Assembly: GCA_023512835.1 (NCBI GenBank)
Contig: CM042088.1
Coordinates: 59,641,579 to 59,705,578, forward strand
Reading direction: 5' to 3'
Source of the DNA: Taxillus chinensis
Taxonomy: Eukaryota > Streptophyta > Magnoliopsida > Santalales > Loranthaceae
DNA length: 64,000 nt
Under the pieces are notes generated by a model, which did no database searches, was not told the origin of the DNA, and worked only from the letters and a program-made list of their open reading frames with translations. Both the position numbers and the translations under genes were made by a program. Shown piece by piece: positions 43,573 through 54,765 of the stretch (position 1 is the stretch's first letter; the number at the start of each line of letters is the position of its first letter).

Positions 43573-45104
43573 ATGGATGAAGCTTATATGGACAATATAC
43601 CTGTCCGGGGGTATGTTACTCCCGACGCCAGGCACATACATAATCTTATCGACCCACCTGAGATCACTAGAGCGAACTTCGATTTCTCTCCTCAATTAAT
43701 CAACCTAGTGACTCAGCACAACTTTGTCGGGCTACCCACAGAGGATCCGTATACTCATCTCTCGAGATTTAATCAAATCTGTCGAACAATCAGAAAGCAA
43801 GGGGTGCCCGAAGATACAATTAAGTTGGAGATGTTCCCATGGTCTCTACGAGACAATACACTACGATGGTTCAACTCCTTTCCAGACCATTACTTCACTA
43901 ACTGGGGGGACTGTGCACAAGAATTCTTATCACAATACTTTACCCCCAAGAAAATTATCTAAGCTAAGGAGTCAGATTACTGCTTTCTCCCAAGGAGTGG
44001 GAGAAAATGTTGGAGAAGCATGGGAACGCTTCAAAAATCTACAAAGAAGATGCCCAAATCATGGGCTCAACAAAAGGTTCTTGCTGGAGATATTTTTCTA
44101 TGCATTAAGCCAAGAAGATCAGAACCTCTTTAATGCAGCAGCCGGTGAAACTCTTATAAAGAAGGACAGTTCCCAACAAACTAGAAGCTTATGAAGTGGA
44201 AGAAAGCACTCTACTTAATGCCAAACTGGATACATTAACTCGTCAAGTAGAGAAGCTTGTGGTCAAGCCAATAGCAAACATAAGTTCCAACTGTTCAGAA
44301 TGCGGCGGAGCACACACACCATCAAATTGCCCTCTAAGCATTTGCCAAGTCAGCAATCCGTTGGAGAGTGAGGAACAAGTTAACTTCATCCAGAACAATC
44401 CTTACTCTAACACATATAATCTAGGCTGGAGAAATCACCCCAATTTCAGATGGAGTGATCAACAAAAGACAAACAACACCCAAGGCCAGACCAGTGGACA
44501 AAATTGCCGACCCCAGTAACAACAGCAAAGAAACCAACCTGAGCAAAAAGCAGGATGGGAGGTCGCCATCGAAAAACTGGCCACAGTAACAAATGACAAG
44601 ATCTAGGAGATGAACACCAGAATGGATAGAGCAGAAAGCCAAGGGAAAAGGATAGAAATTGAACTCTCCCAAATTGCTGAGGCTCTTACTCAAAGAAATC
44701 CTGGAGAACTCCCTAGCCGCCCAGAGCCCAATCCCAGAGAATACTGCAAGGTAGTAACCTTAAGAAGCGGAAAGGAAATACAACAACCTGAACCTCAACA
44801 AGAAATAGAACCAAACAAGGAGCACACTCAAGAGGTTCAACAAGCTAAAGAGCCTAGCAAAGGACAAGAGCATGATGATAAAGAGGTTCCAGACACTGAA
44901 GATCAACCACGAAAGAAGGAACTCAAGCCCTATGTTCCACCTCTTCCGTTTCCACAAAGACAAGCAAAACGGAAGAAGGATGAACAATTCAAAAAGTTCA
45001 TGACAATTTTCAAGCAACTTAAGGTAACAATCTCTTTTGCTGACATCTTTGCTACCATGCCATCTTATGCCAAGTTTTTAAAGGACATAGTATGGAATAA
45101 GTGA
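43573..45104 (+). pseudogene. gag of the Athila-type element
   Basis: ATG 43573 (MDEAYMDNIPVRGYV) in frame 1 to 43962 with the gag core (LPTEDPYTHLSRFNQICRTI, DTIKLEMFPWSLRDNTLRWF). After a frameshift it continues at 43945-44194 (SQITAFSQGVGENVGEAWERF, RCPNHGLNKRFLLEIFFYAL) and after another at 44196-44519 with a Cys/His cluster CSECGGAHTPSNCP. The stretch 44610-45104 is a Glu/Gln/Pro-rich linker ending PYVPPLPFPQRQAKRKKDEQF, the usual lead into the protease. Two frameshifts and a stop at 44518 break it. Confidence 0.85.
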
Positions 45105-46406
45105 ACATCGGAAGAACATGCTACGGTGGCTCTATCAGAAAACTGTAGTGCTATTATCCAAAGAAATCTTCCACCCAAGCTCAGTGATCCAGGTAGTTTC
45201 TCTATCCCCTGCATCATAGGAGACCTATCCTTTGAGAACGTTTTATGTGATCTTGGTGCAAGTGTCAGCCTAATCCTTTTCTCTATGTGCAAGAGGTTAG
45301 GGTTTGGGGAATTGCAGCGTACATCAATCACCCTCTAGCTAGCAGACAAGTCCATTAAGCACCCCGTTAGGATTTTGGAGAATGCTCCTCTACAAGTCAA
45401 AAATTTAATAATCCTAGTGGACCTGATTGCTCTAGATATGGACGAGGCAGGAGCTATGCCTCTCATATTGGGACGACCTTTTCTTGTAACACCTGGAGCC
45501 ATCATCGATGTGAAGGGTGGGCGAATGACTCTCAATATTGGTGATGAGAAAATCGAGTTTAATGTGTTTAAAAGTATGAAACATATGGATAACTCGGAGC
45601 AAGGATGCAGAGTGGACCTCATGGACAACTTGGCAAGTAACCTTACATTGAATTTTCAAGAACCTTTAGTTGTAGCCATGACAGGATCACTTCATACACA
45701 TAATGAGGAGGTGGCTAAAGAAGAAAAAGCCTTGGAAGCAGTGCCTTACGTCCCATTTAAAAAAAGACAGAGATTTGAAGAATTGGGGCCAGGAATTCCT
45801 CTACCTCCTCCATCAATTCAAAAAGGCCCAAAATTGGAGCTGAAGGACCTTTCCCTACATCTCAATTATGCTTTTTTAGGAGAAGGAGACGAATTGCCAG
45901 TAATAGTTGTTGCTGAATTAATAGGAGAAAGGTTGAAGAGACTCCTTGAGGTGCTACGCAAATATAAAGAAGCAATTAGTTGGACTATGGCAGACATCAA
46001 AGGCATCAGTCCTACCATATGCACGCACAAAAATTTTGTGGAGGACAAAGAGAAGAAAACTGTGGAGCATCAGAGGAGACTCAACCCTAATATGAAAGAA
46101 GTCGTCAGAGCTAAGTTAATAAAATTATTAGATGCTGGCATTATTTACCCTATATCTGACAGCAAATGGGTGAGTCAAGTGCATATTGTGCCAAAAAAGG
46201 GTGGAATGACAACAATTCAGAATGAGAGCAATGAGCTCATTTCCACTCGAACAATGACAGGATGGAGAGTATATATTGATTATAGAAAGCTTAATAGCAA
46301 TACAAGAAAGGACCACTTTCCTCTGCCACACATCGATCAAATGCTGGAGCGGCTTGCTGGACATGCCTACTACTGTTTCTTGGACAGCTACGTACTCAGG
46401 CTATAA
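45105..46406 (+). pseudogene. protease and start of reverse transcriptase, Athila-type
   Basis: 45126-45338 holds the protease: CSAIIQRNLPPKLSDPGSF, CDLGASVSLI (DLGAS is the Athila form of the catalytic DTGAS). After a frame change, 45375-46406 completes it (AMPLILGRPFLVTPGAIIDV) and runs through a long linker into reverse transcriptase (GISPTICTHK, VHIVPKKGGM, GWRVYIDYRKLNSNTRKDHF, PLPHIDQMLERLAGHAYYCF). At about 46385 the frame shifts just after the first catalytic region, which here reads FLDSY. Confidence 0.85.
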
Positions 46407-47757
46407 CCAGATCCCAATAGCACCGGAAGATCAAGAAAAGACAACTTTTACATGCCCCTATGGTACGTTCGCATATCGACGCATGCCATTGGGGTTATGC
46501 AACGCTCCAGCTACCTTCTAACGATGCATGATGGCTTTATTTTCTGAATTTGTGGAGAAAACAATTGAGATATTCATGGATGACTTCTCAGTATCCGGAC
46601 CTTCATTTGAAGAATGCCTCCACAATCTATCTGAAATTTTGTAACGTTGCGAAGTAACAAACCTAATACTCAACTGGGAGAAGTGTCATTTCATGGTCCA
46701 AGAAGGCATAGTACTGGGCCACAAAGTCTCCAAGGCTGGAATTGAAGTGGACAAAGCGAAAATTTCTGTCATAAAGAATCTTCCCCCTCCAACCACTGTA
46801 AAGGGAGTAAGAAGCTTTCTAGGGCATGTCGGATTCTATCGAAGGTTTATTAAAGATTTTTCAAAGATCTCTAAGCCCCTTTGTTCACTACTAGCCAAGG
46901 ATGCAGAGTTCACATTTACAGAGGAGTGTCACGCTTCTTTCTCTCAACTCAAGGGAGCTCTTATTAAAGCTCCAATCATAATAGCACCAGACTGGAGCCT
47001 ACCGTTCGAATTGATGTGTGATGCAAGTGACTATGTGGTAGGAGCGGTGCTTGGGCAGAGAAAAGACAAGAAATTACATGCCATAGCTTATGCCAGAAAA
47101 CTCCTCAATGAAGCTCAACTGAATTACGCCACAATAGAAAAGGAGCTACTGGCAATAGTTTTCGCCTTTGACAAATTTCGGTGTTATTTATTGGGATCCC
47201 AATCTGTGGTTTACGCCGACCATGCTACAATTAAGTACCTTGTCTCGAAAAAGGATTCCAAAACACGATTAATACAATGGGTCCTACTCCTCCAAGAATT
47301 TGACTTCACGATTAAAGACAAGGAGGGGACCCAAAATGCAGTGGCTAATCACTTATCTCGCTTAGAAAGCTCTCATCAGAAGGAAACCACTACAGAGAAT
47401 ATCCAAGATGCATTCCCTAATGAACAACTATTAAAGGTAGAGGCGCACACACCTTGGTTTGCTGATTATGTCAACTACATAATGGGAGGTATAATGCCCT
47501 ACAGAACCAGCTACCAACAAAAGAAGAAGTTCTTGGCAGATGTCAAACACTACATATGGGAGGATCCACTTCTATTCAGAACATGCGGCGATGGAATCAT
47601 CCGAAGATGTGTCCCTGAAGAAGAAATGACTGATATTCTACACCATTGCCACACAAAGGAGTGTGGCGGACACATAGGACCCACAAAACCGCTGCCAAGG
47701 TACTACAATCTGGATTTTTCTGGCTTACTTTATTTAAAGATGCAAGGGAATATGTAG
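46386..47757 (+). pseudogene. reverse transcriptase, RNase H and integrase zinc finger, Athila-type
   Basis: Frame 1: GYNQIPIAPEDQEKTTFTCP, GTFAYRRMPLGLCNAPATF, then TAA at 46519. The catalytic FMDDFSV follows at 46573-46593, then another TAA at 46641. From 46693 the frame is open for 354 codons: [39 protein letters not shown], RNase H with [49 protein letters not shown], and the integrase HHCC finger ([11 protein letters not shown]). A frameshift near 47690 links to the next segment. Confidence 0.87.
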
Positions 47758-48737
47758 TGAAATCTGATGCCTGTCAAAGAAGTGGAAATCTTGGGAAGAA
47801 AAACGAACTGCCTCGTACAAATATTCTTGAAGTGGAATTATTCGATGTATGGGGCATAGACTTCATGGGACCATTCCCACCTTCCTTTAACAATCAGTAT
47901 ATCTTGTTGGCAGTTGACTATGTTTCAAAATGGGTTGAAGCAGTAACGATTCCTGTAAGCACTTCCAAGGTGGTCCATAAATTCCTCCAACAAAGAATAT
48001 TCACAAGGTTCAGGGTCCCTCGAGCATTAATAAGTGATGGAGGAACTCACTTCTGCAATCAGTACTTGACCAAGCTACTGAAGAAATATAGAGGACGCCA
48101 TAGGGTCACTACACCTTATCATCCTCAAGCTAATGGCCAAGCAGAGGTCTCAAACATAGAAATCAAGAAAATTCTGGAACGAACAGTATGCCACTCTTGG
48201 AAGGACTAGAGTCTCAAGTTAGATAACGCACTATGGGCATATCGAACTGCATTCAAGACTCCAATTGGGACCTCTCCCTATCAGTTGGTCTATGGGAAGG
48301 CATGTCATCTCCCAGTGGAGCTTGAGCACAAAGCATATTGGGCCACTCGATATTTAAACATGGATGCTCAAAAGGCTAAAGAAGAAAGATTGCTACAACT
48401 GAATGAACTGGAAGAATTCAAACGATCAGCTTATGAAAATGCCAAGATCTACAAAAAACGAACCAAGAAGTGGCATGACAAGCACATTTCTTCCAAACCA
48501 TTTATAGTGGGTCAGATGGTGTTATTATTCAACTCCAGATTAAAGCACTTTCCCGGTAAGCTTAAATCAAAGTGGTCAGGCCCCTATCATGTCCGCGAGA
48601 TAATGAAGAATGGAGCAATTCGTATACAATCTGGGACAGATGCTCCATTTCTTGTAAACGGACAGAGATTGAAGCCTTACATATGTAAGGAACCACTACA
48701 GAAGATGGTTATTTACCTCAAGGCAGAGTCACCTTGA
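47690..48737 (+). pseudogene. integrase, Athila-type
   Basis: Finger second half ([19 protein letters not shown]), core with [11 protein letters not shown] (Asp), [12 protein letters not shown] (Asp) and [13 protein letters not shown] (Glu), so the catalytic D,D,E triad is kept. A TAG at 48207 replaces the Trp of the W-S-L-K-L motif. The same frame then continues [25 protein letters not shown] and the C-terminal domain ([28 protein letters not shown]) to 48737. One nonsense codon separates this from an intact integrase C-terminus. Confidence 0.88.
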
Positions 48738-49536
48738 AGACACACCACAACGGTCTAGCTAGGACCTTAAACACAAGCGCTTCCAGGAGGCAGGCCGGTC
48801 TAATATTATCTATTTTATGTGTTGATTGTTGTAGTATCTTAAACTTTTTTTTCAGATTCACAGGACAGAATTCAAATGGTCTGGTAAGCGATCTTTCACC
48901 CGACTTCCATCCGATCATGGACATTATAGAGGCCAAACTATTCTAAAGGGTCAACGGTGAAGAAAAGGACAGAAAACAGGGTGGTCGGGTGAAGCCTTTC
49001 ACCCAACCTTCACCCGACCACGGTCAACAATTGCCATTTTGCTCCAACATGATTTAGAAAGTCAAAGGTGAAGAATGGGGGAAGAAAACAGGTTGGTCGG
49101 GTAAAGCCTTTCACCCGACCTTCACTCGACCAGGTCTGAAAAATTCCATAATACAAAGTTTTGTCCCCAGAAGCTCCTAGGTGAAGAAAAAAATTGAAAA
49201 ATCTGGTGGTCAGGTGAAGCCTTTCACCCAACCTTCACCTGACCAGGGCAATAATTGAGGGAATCTTATCTTTTTACTGTTGTGCCAAGTGTCAACACAT
49301 CATTGGATGCGCCACCTCATCAACCCTCTCTAGAACCTTCATTTAAGTGCTATAAAAGGAGGTGCAGCCTCCCCATTTCTCTAACCCGACCAAAGGAGCT
49401 CCACCTCTCTCTGATCTTGTTCCTTCTTCCCTTTGCCAGAATCTCTGCCTAAGTTCTACCGGAGTTCTGCAGGAATCTTGCCGGAGTTGCTATTTTCCTC
49501 CCAGTAGGTGCCTCATATCTTCCTCTATCATTCCGG
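48738..49536 (+). other. spacer between pol and third ORF with GGTCGGGTGAAG/complement hairpins
   Basis: Non-coding. Three similar blocks (48890-49020, 49060-49140, 49200-49255), each with GG(T)GGTC(G/A)GGTGAAGCC directly followed by TTTCACCC(A/G)ACCTTCACCCGACC. Each block is self-complementary and echoes the motif array inside the LTRs. At 49345-49360 a TATAAAAGGAGG sequence lies about 170 bases before the third ORF. Confidence 0.65.
49346..49355 (+). promoter_or_regulatory. possible internal TATA box before the Athila third ORF
   Basis: CTATAAAAGGAGGTGCAGCC closely resembles the LTR promoter phrase GGCTATAAAAGGGGAGCTGC and sits 190 bases upstream of the ATG at 49537. It could drive a separate third-ORF transcript; this is inference from sequence similarity. 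Confidence 0.35.
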
Positions 49537-51490
49537 ATGGCTGTTTTTCCCGGATATTGCTTGGATTGGGCCTCTTTTGCCCAAAGTACGGTCTCATGGA
49601 AGCAAGGTGTGATGCAGCAACTTGAAGCAAGTGGCATCCGACAGCTATGCTCTGATCCTTCGCCTTTTCTTCCTGATGGAGCTGCTGAGTTCTATGATTC
49701 ACTCTACAAGGAGACTAGGAATGGTGAAAATTGCTTGGTAAGAGTCGTACAAGGTTTTGAGGTGGTGATTTCAGCTGGAATTATCCATCAAATATTTCAG
49801 CTACCTGAAGTAAGTGCTCCTCTCCCTAAATTGACTAGTCAAGAACTTAGCATGGCTTTAATATGTTATTCATGGCTTTAATAAGTGCTCCTCTCCCTAA
49901 ATTGACTAGTTAAGAAAAATGGGTTTCATATGCATGTTAGGTTCTTGGCTATCTTATTAGGCAAGTGTGTTTTCAGTCAGCACCCTAAATAGGAATCCGT
50001 TATTCATGAACACTTGCTATGCATGTATGCTGTGGTGAACCAAATTAGGATTCCCTTAGCTGAGTTAATCTTCAACCATTGGACTAATTCACTTAAGAAA
50101 CGTATGTATGGTCGATTACTCAGTAAGATCATGTTGGAGCAACATCCATACTTAGAGCAGCTCACATCTGTGACTCCTTACCCCCCGGGATTCATTATGA
50201 GGAGCATATCAGAGGATGGCACACTTGCTGTCCGTTTGGTAGGCCATGTATTTCAGCGAGTCCATGGTTATGAGCCACACCACGCAGCTATTCCTCCTTC
50301 ACCACAGGTTACTTTGGAGGGCTCTCATCATTTATTCCATTTTTCATGACAGCCTTCTTTCTTTCCAGCCACAGAAGAACCTCCCGAGCCCAGCCGTGCT
50401 TCCTCTTTTCAGGCACCGGATTATTCTGATTTTCCAGCTGAATAATTCATAGATCAGCTAAACACTTTGGCCAGGGAGGTGGAAGTTTCACACCAAGCTC
50501 ACACAAAGAAGTTGGCTAGTCTATTCTCTTTTGTGAGGGGATTTACTAAATGCAAACAAAAGAGTCCACAACCACCGTCACCACCTGTTGAAGAGGAGGA
50601 AATCGTTGAAGAGGATGAGCCTGTTAAAGAAGAAGCACCTACTCCGGCTATATATGGATACCTGGCAAATCAAGCATATTCCTCTTATTCTCCAACAACT
50701 TCCCCTGTGCCTATTTATGTTCCTGATGAGCCCATGACAAAGGAACCTTCTCCTCCACAAACTTCTCGAAGGCCGCCATCCTCCCGGGATGCTAGCAAAG
50801 CTGCGATGACACGCATGCGGGGTCGCAAGAAGGAGGCATCCTTCTGGCAGGTCCTTGATATTTTTGTGCCACCTGGGATAACAACGCCATCCGCTCAGGC
50901 CGAATATATTACCTTTAAACATAGCAATGCAGACATATACCAAAGCACAAGTTTTTCCCAATATACATTTCCAGCAAACCTGTGCTATATCACACAGCGC
51001 CATTGGTTTGATAGCTCTAATATATCCAACTTTGGGTATGCATTACGGACTGCCATTTGCCGGTTTTTTGCGGTTTTTCCTTTAGGAAGTCGGGCTGAGA
51101 TCCTGCCTACCATGTCCTATCAACTAGTGATGCCGGCTTCAATTTTCCAACAATACATTGAGGGCCGTTGCAATGGTTTTCAGCCATGGGTTACACTTGA
51201 CTTCGTCCTCATCCTGGTACACTTCATGAATCACTTTGTGCTCTTACGCGTCAACCTCTGTTCCTTAGTGGTCGAGCTCTTCGATTCTTGTGCTTAGCTG
51301 GAGCCCAGTGACCATCTCCTTTCCCTCCAGCATTCCATCGTTTCAAACATTAGTGATGCCTTACACACCTCTAGTTTCTTTTACCAAAGTGGAAGGCAAC
51401 CGCCTTCACCACACCTTCCACTCTTCCAGCGCCAGGGCATTCCGTAGCAATCGAATACCAATAGTTGTGGAGCATTTGTGTGTTACTACA
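49537..51490 (+). pseudogene. third ORF of the Athila-type element
   Basis: ATG 49537 (MAVFPGYCLDWASF) in frame 1. The N-domain has AAEFYDSLYKETRNGENCLVR, VVQGFEVVISAGIIHQIFQL and NQIRIPLAELIFNHW, a transposon-type domain found in Athila ORFs and similar in pattern to the SIRE third ORF. Stops at 49879 and 50347 and a 71-base tandem duplication (49812-49882/49883-49917 onward) break it. A Pro/Glu-rich region and a C-terminal part (50467-51297) follow in the same frame. The function of the protein is unknown. No membrane protein features are convincing apart from a hydrophobic stretch near the last stop. Confidence 0.75.
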
Positions 51491-52794
51491 TAACTGCTTG
51501 TGTTTAGGCCCATGGCGGAACGTGGACAACTACACTTAAACTCTCACCTAATGCACTTCGGGAAATGGTTAGTCAATTCATCTACTTTTTCAGCCAACCG
51601 TTGTAGCCCGGGTAATCATTTCCTTACTTTCCTCTCGTTTTTGGCATGAGGACCATGCCTTGGTTTAAGTGTGAAGGAGGGGAAAGTGTTGCACACTTTT
51701 TATTCTTTTTGGTTGATTGCATGTTTTTACATTCCTTGTATATACTTTGCATAAATGTTTGGTTGACTCTGGAGATAACATATGGTTTAGGTTAGAGGCA
51801 CCTGTACCTACTTGAAGTATATTGTGTTTATTGGTAGTTATGCTTAGACTCTTTACATTATTTTCTTTATACTTGGAAGGATATTATTATATGCATGAGC
51901 CAGCACTTGGATTCGTACTAGGTTTTCATGTTTAAATGCAAAAGCTTGCTTAATCTTTGGAGTTGTGTGATTAGAGAGAAACAGTCCATCATCACAATAT
52001 TCCTTTTATGAGTGATTTTATCTTTTGGCTGATGAGCTTAGGCAAGTGCATGTTGGACCTACTTATGGTGATTGGTTTGTGTTAGCTAAGATAGGCTAGA
52101 GTCACATGTTACAGTGATGTGGGTAGCCTAGTTGATGCTCCTTAGTATTGGCTCTACTTCATTCAAACAAAACAAAAAAACAAAAACAAAAAAAAAAAAC
52201 AAAAAAAATAGTGGCAGTTGTTGCAAATGGGATTTTATCATCTTTCAAGGATTATTTCACCTCTCTCTACCAAATAATTATATTGTACACCCCATATTTT
52301 TATGCCACTTTTATTTGTGTTAAATACAAATTAAGAATTTCTGAGCCTACATCTTTCAAGGTTGAGCATCATTTGGGTAACTCACCTCTCACGGTGGCAT
52401 GTGGCAAAGGCTACGGTTTAGAGTAAGACTGGATGTGTCACCATAAGAAAGGACTGCTTGTACTTACTTAAGGTCTGAAAACCCTTAGAGGTATTGAGAG
52501 TGAGTGATGTGAGACTTACACTTGAGTGAGGCAGCCTTGTTTCCAATGTGAGAACTCCATAGATTTGCTTGTTATGCTTTTAACTTGATTAACTTGGTTG
52601 TTCCTTAATAATGGTTAGGATTGTATATAATTGTTGGACTAAGTATAAGAAGGCAATGTGAAGTATTTTGGGCTGCACTACTAATCATACAATACACTTT
52701 CACATATGACGTGTTTTCTGCTGACCATTATCTCATTTGTGATTTTTCCTTTTCTTATTTTTCTCTTGCTTGATTGAGTGTTTATTTCTATTCT
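51491..52794 (+). other. 3' untranslated region of the Athila-type element
   Basis: Non-coding 1.3 kb. TTTAAGTGTGAAGGAGGGG at 51664-51682 is the purine-rich phrase seen after the third ORF in Athila elements. An A-rich run with scattered C lies at 52165-52210. No clear polypurine tract directly abuts the 3' LTR (sequence before it is T-rich). Confidence 0.6.
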
Positions 52795-54614
52795 TGCTCG
52801 GGGGGATTTATAAGCCCTTTTTAGGGCCATTTTGGGTACATTTTCATACACTTTTGATTTATTTACTACCCATTTGTGCTACATTTTCATATTTTCATGG
52901 CCTAACCCGAAAAAGAGGATTTCTTGTAGTTTTTGTGGTATTTTTGCTATATTTCTTACAGGAATCCAACAATCAAGGAAGAATTCACCAAATCTACAGA
53001 AGGAAGAAAGAATCCCAAAGACCAAAAGATCACGACACCCAAATCTCAAGTTGGTCGGGTGAAGGTCGGGTGAAGGACCCTTCACCCGACCAGGTCGGGT
53101 GAAGCCCATACTTCATGGAAGGCTTCTCAGAGACGTACTGAATAGTTTCTCCTTCTGGTTGGGTGAAATCTGAGATCATTTGGAGGTGGTCGGGTGAAGG
53201 ACCCTTCACCCGACCAGGTCGGGTGAAGCTTATTTTGTATATTCAGACTCTACAATCATCATAGAACAATACTTCCTTCTGGTCAGGTGAAGTTTGAAGA
53301 CCCTACGTGGTGGTCGGGTGAAGATTTCTTCACCCGACCAAGCTCAGATTTTGGCGATTAACCCCTTATTTTTGCAGCATACTTATTCCCTTCTAGACCA
53401 AAGTCATTTGATCAAAAGACGGGCACCAAACACCCCAGTCAAAGAAGAATTAATTGAAGAAATTCAAATTCAAATGGGTGCTTTGTATTTGGATTGAGGT
53501 CTTTATGGGGCTTAAAAGAGGGATTTATCTCATTTTCAAATTCAGAAATAAGGGGAGTTACAAAAGATTTAAGAGGGGCTAATTATTTGGAGGAATTATG
53601 AGGAATAATGGGATATTCAAATTCAAAAATTTAAAATTCTCTTGGGAGGCTATAAAAGGGGAGCTGCTCCATCATTTGTAATCATCAATTAAGTTATCAT
53701 CCAATTCTATTCTATTCTACAATTTCATTCCTCACCTAGAGTAGAGAAAGGGAGAGAGAAGAAGGTTTGGGGTATCTCTTGGAGTTTGAAGACAATCTAT
53801 TGGGAAAAGAAGATCAACCTTGGAATTTAAATAGGCAAGTTATCATTCTGGTTTTCTTATTCCATGTTTTGTAATTCTTTTGTTTTCAATTATACTATGG
53901 AAGCTTAAAAACCCTTGATTGGGGTTAGGATGGAGTTTGATGTAATAAATTAATTTGCAATGTTTTATTTAATTATTTTCACCTTGTGAATGTTTATTGA
54001 CTATCTTGAGTTAAAATATAAAATGGATTTGATCACTTCATTTTATCATATTAGGTACTTATGTGAAGGATTGAAAAATGAAGCATAATTACTGGAAATT
54101 GCAAGATAATCAAACTAGGGGTTGTATAATTTGCGAAAGCCAGTGTAAAACCTAGGATACCAAGTTAAGAGTGGGTGTGGTGCTAGCTCTAGACTAAACA
54201 ACCCAAATCTTAAAGGGTCACCCGTCCCCCATGCTAGGGTGTACACAGGAATTATGGCACTTGAAAAAGGCTAATCCATACATTAGAGGTTGGGTATTAA
54301 ATATTGTCACAAGGAAAGAATTAGATTGAACTCAGGCATATTCTTGGGAAAAATACATCAAATGAAATCTTAACTCCAATCACCTTTATCGATTGAACTT
54401 ATCTCTACTCGAACAAGCTCATTTCCATTTCTCACAACCATTTAATTAACCTGTTTTAAATTCAGTTATGTTTTTACATTATTTTCAATCAAAATCTCTT
54501 TATAAGCTAGTTAAAATTTCCAAATTCTACATCCTTCCCTTGGGTATGATAATCTGGACTTAAAAATCCACTTTATTACTTGTTACGATTTGTACACTTG
54601 CAAATTGCCGATCA
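52795..54614 (+). repeat. 3' LTR of the Athila-type element
   Basis: 1820 bp, TGCTCGG...CGATCA. Its motif array (53043-53340) contains extra GGACCCTTCACCCGACC/GGTCGGGTGAAG units compared with the 5' LTR, which accounts for its 32-base greater length. TATA box at 53651. Confidence 0.92.
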
Positions 54615-54619
54615 ATATG

Positions 54620-54696
54620 CACGCGTAGATATAATATTACAAGAGTCAAATATGATAAGACTCTATATAGTATATTTTTGAATGTCTGTTCCAACA
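54620..54696 (-). repeat. 5' LTR of the small copia element, outer piece
   Basis: 77 bases completing the LTR interrupted by Athila; together with 41398-41443 it equals the 123-base 3' LTR. Followed by the duplication CAAAG. Confidence 0.85.
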
Positions 54697-54701
54697 CAAA
54701 G

Positions 54702-54765
54702 CTTTCTTGTTGACCGATAACTTTGCTAATTCTAAAGTTTGGTTGGTTACAAAAGACTCCTTTTC
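54702..54765 (-). pseudogene. reverse transcriptase N-terminus fragment of the old copia element
   Basis: Minus strand reads KESFVTNQTLELAKLSVNKKAL, the start of the copia reverse transcriptase (N-x-T-W-E-L motif). After removing the small copia element and one CAAAG it continues into NKWVYQVKEKHYGSKRYKA at 39954. This proves the insertion. Confidence 0.75.

Larger units (their letters stand above)
41444..54614 (+). mobile_element. complete Athila-type Ty3/gypsy retrotransposon, duplication ATATG
   Basis: LTRs at 41444-43231 and 52795-54614, duplication ATATG at 41439-41443 and 54615-54619. A TGGTGCCGTTGCCGAGG primer site (tRNA-Asp type) is typical of Athila. Order: gag, protease with DLGAS, reverse transcriptase, RNase H, integrase, a spacer with hairpin-forming GGTCGGGTGAAG motifs, a third ORF and a long 3' untranslated region. 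Total 13.2 kb. Several frameshifts and stops make it inactive. The LTRs differ by scattered substitutions plus a net 32 bases. Confidence 0.92.
39955..54701 (-). mobile_element. small Ty1/copia deletion derivative with 123-bp LTRs, duplication CAAAG, split by Athila
   Basis: LTRs: 39960-40082, and a second one split into 41398-41443 and 54620-54696. Both are 123 bases (minus-strand TGTT...TTTTACA). Duplication CAAAG at 39955-39959 and 54697-54701. Minus-strand primer site TAGTATCAGAG at 41397-41387 and polypurine tract CTTGAGGGGGAG at 40094-40083. The internal region is just 1315 bases because gag, protease, integrase and the RT start are missing. Without Athila and its duplication the element is 1561 bp. 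Confidence 0.85.

Noticed and set aside
53043..53340. GGTCGGGTGAAG repeats as a CRISPR or satellite
   Set aside because: Motifs occur in both orientations with no constant period and coincide with Athila LTR sequence.
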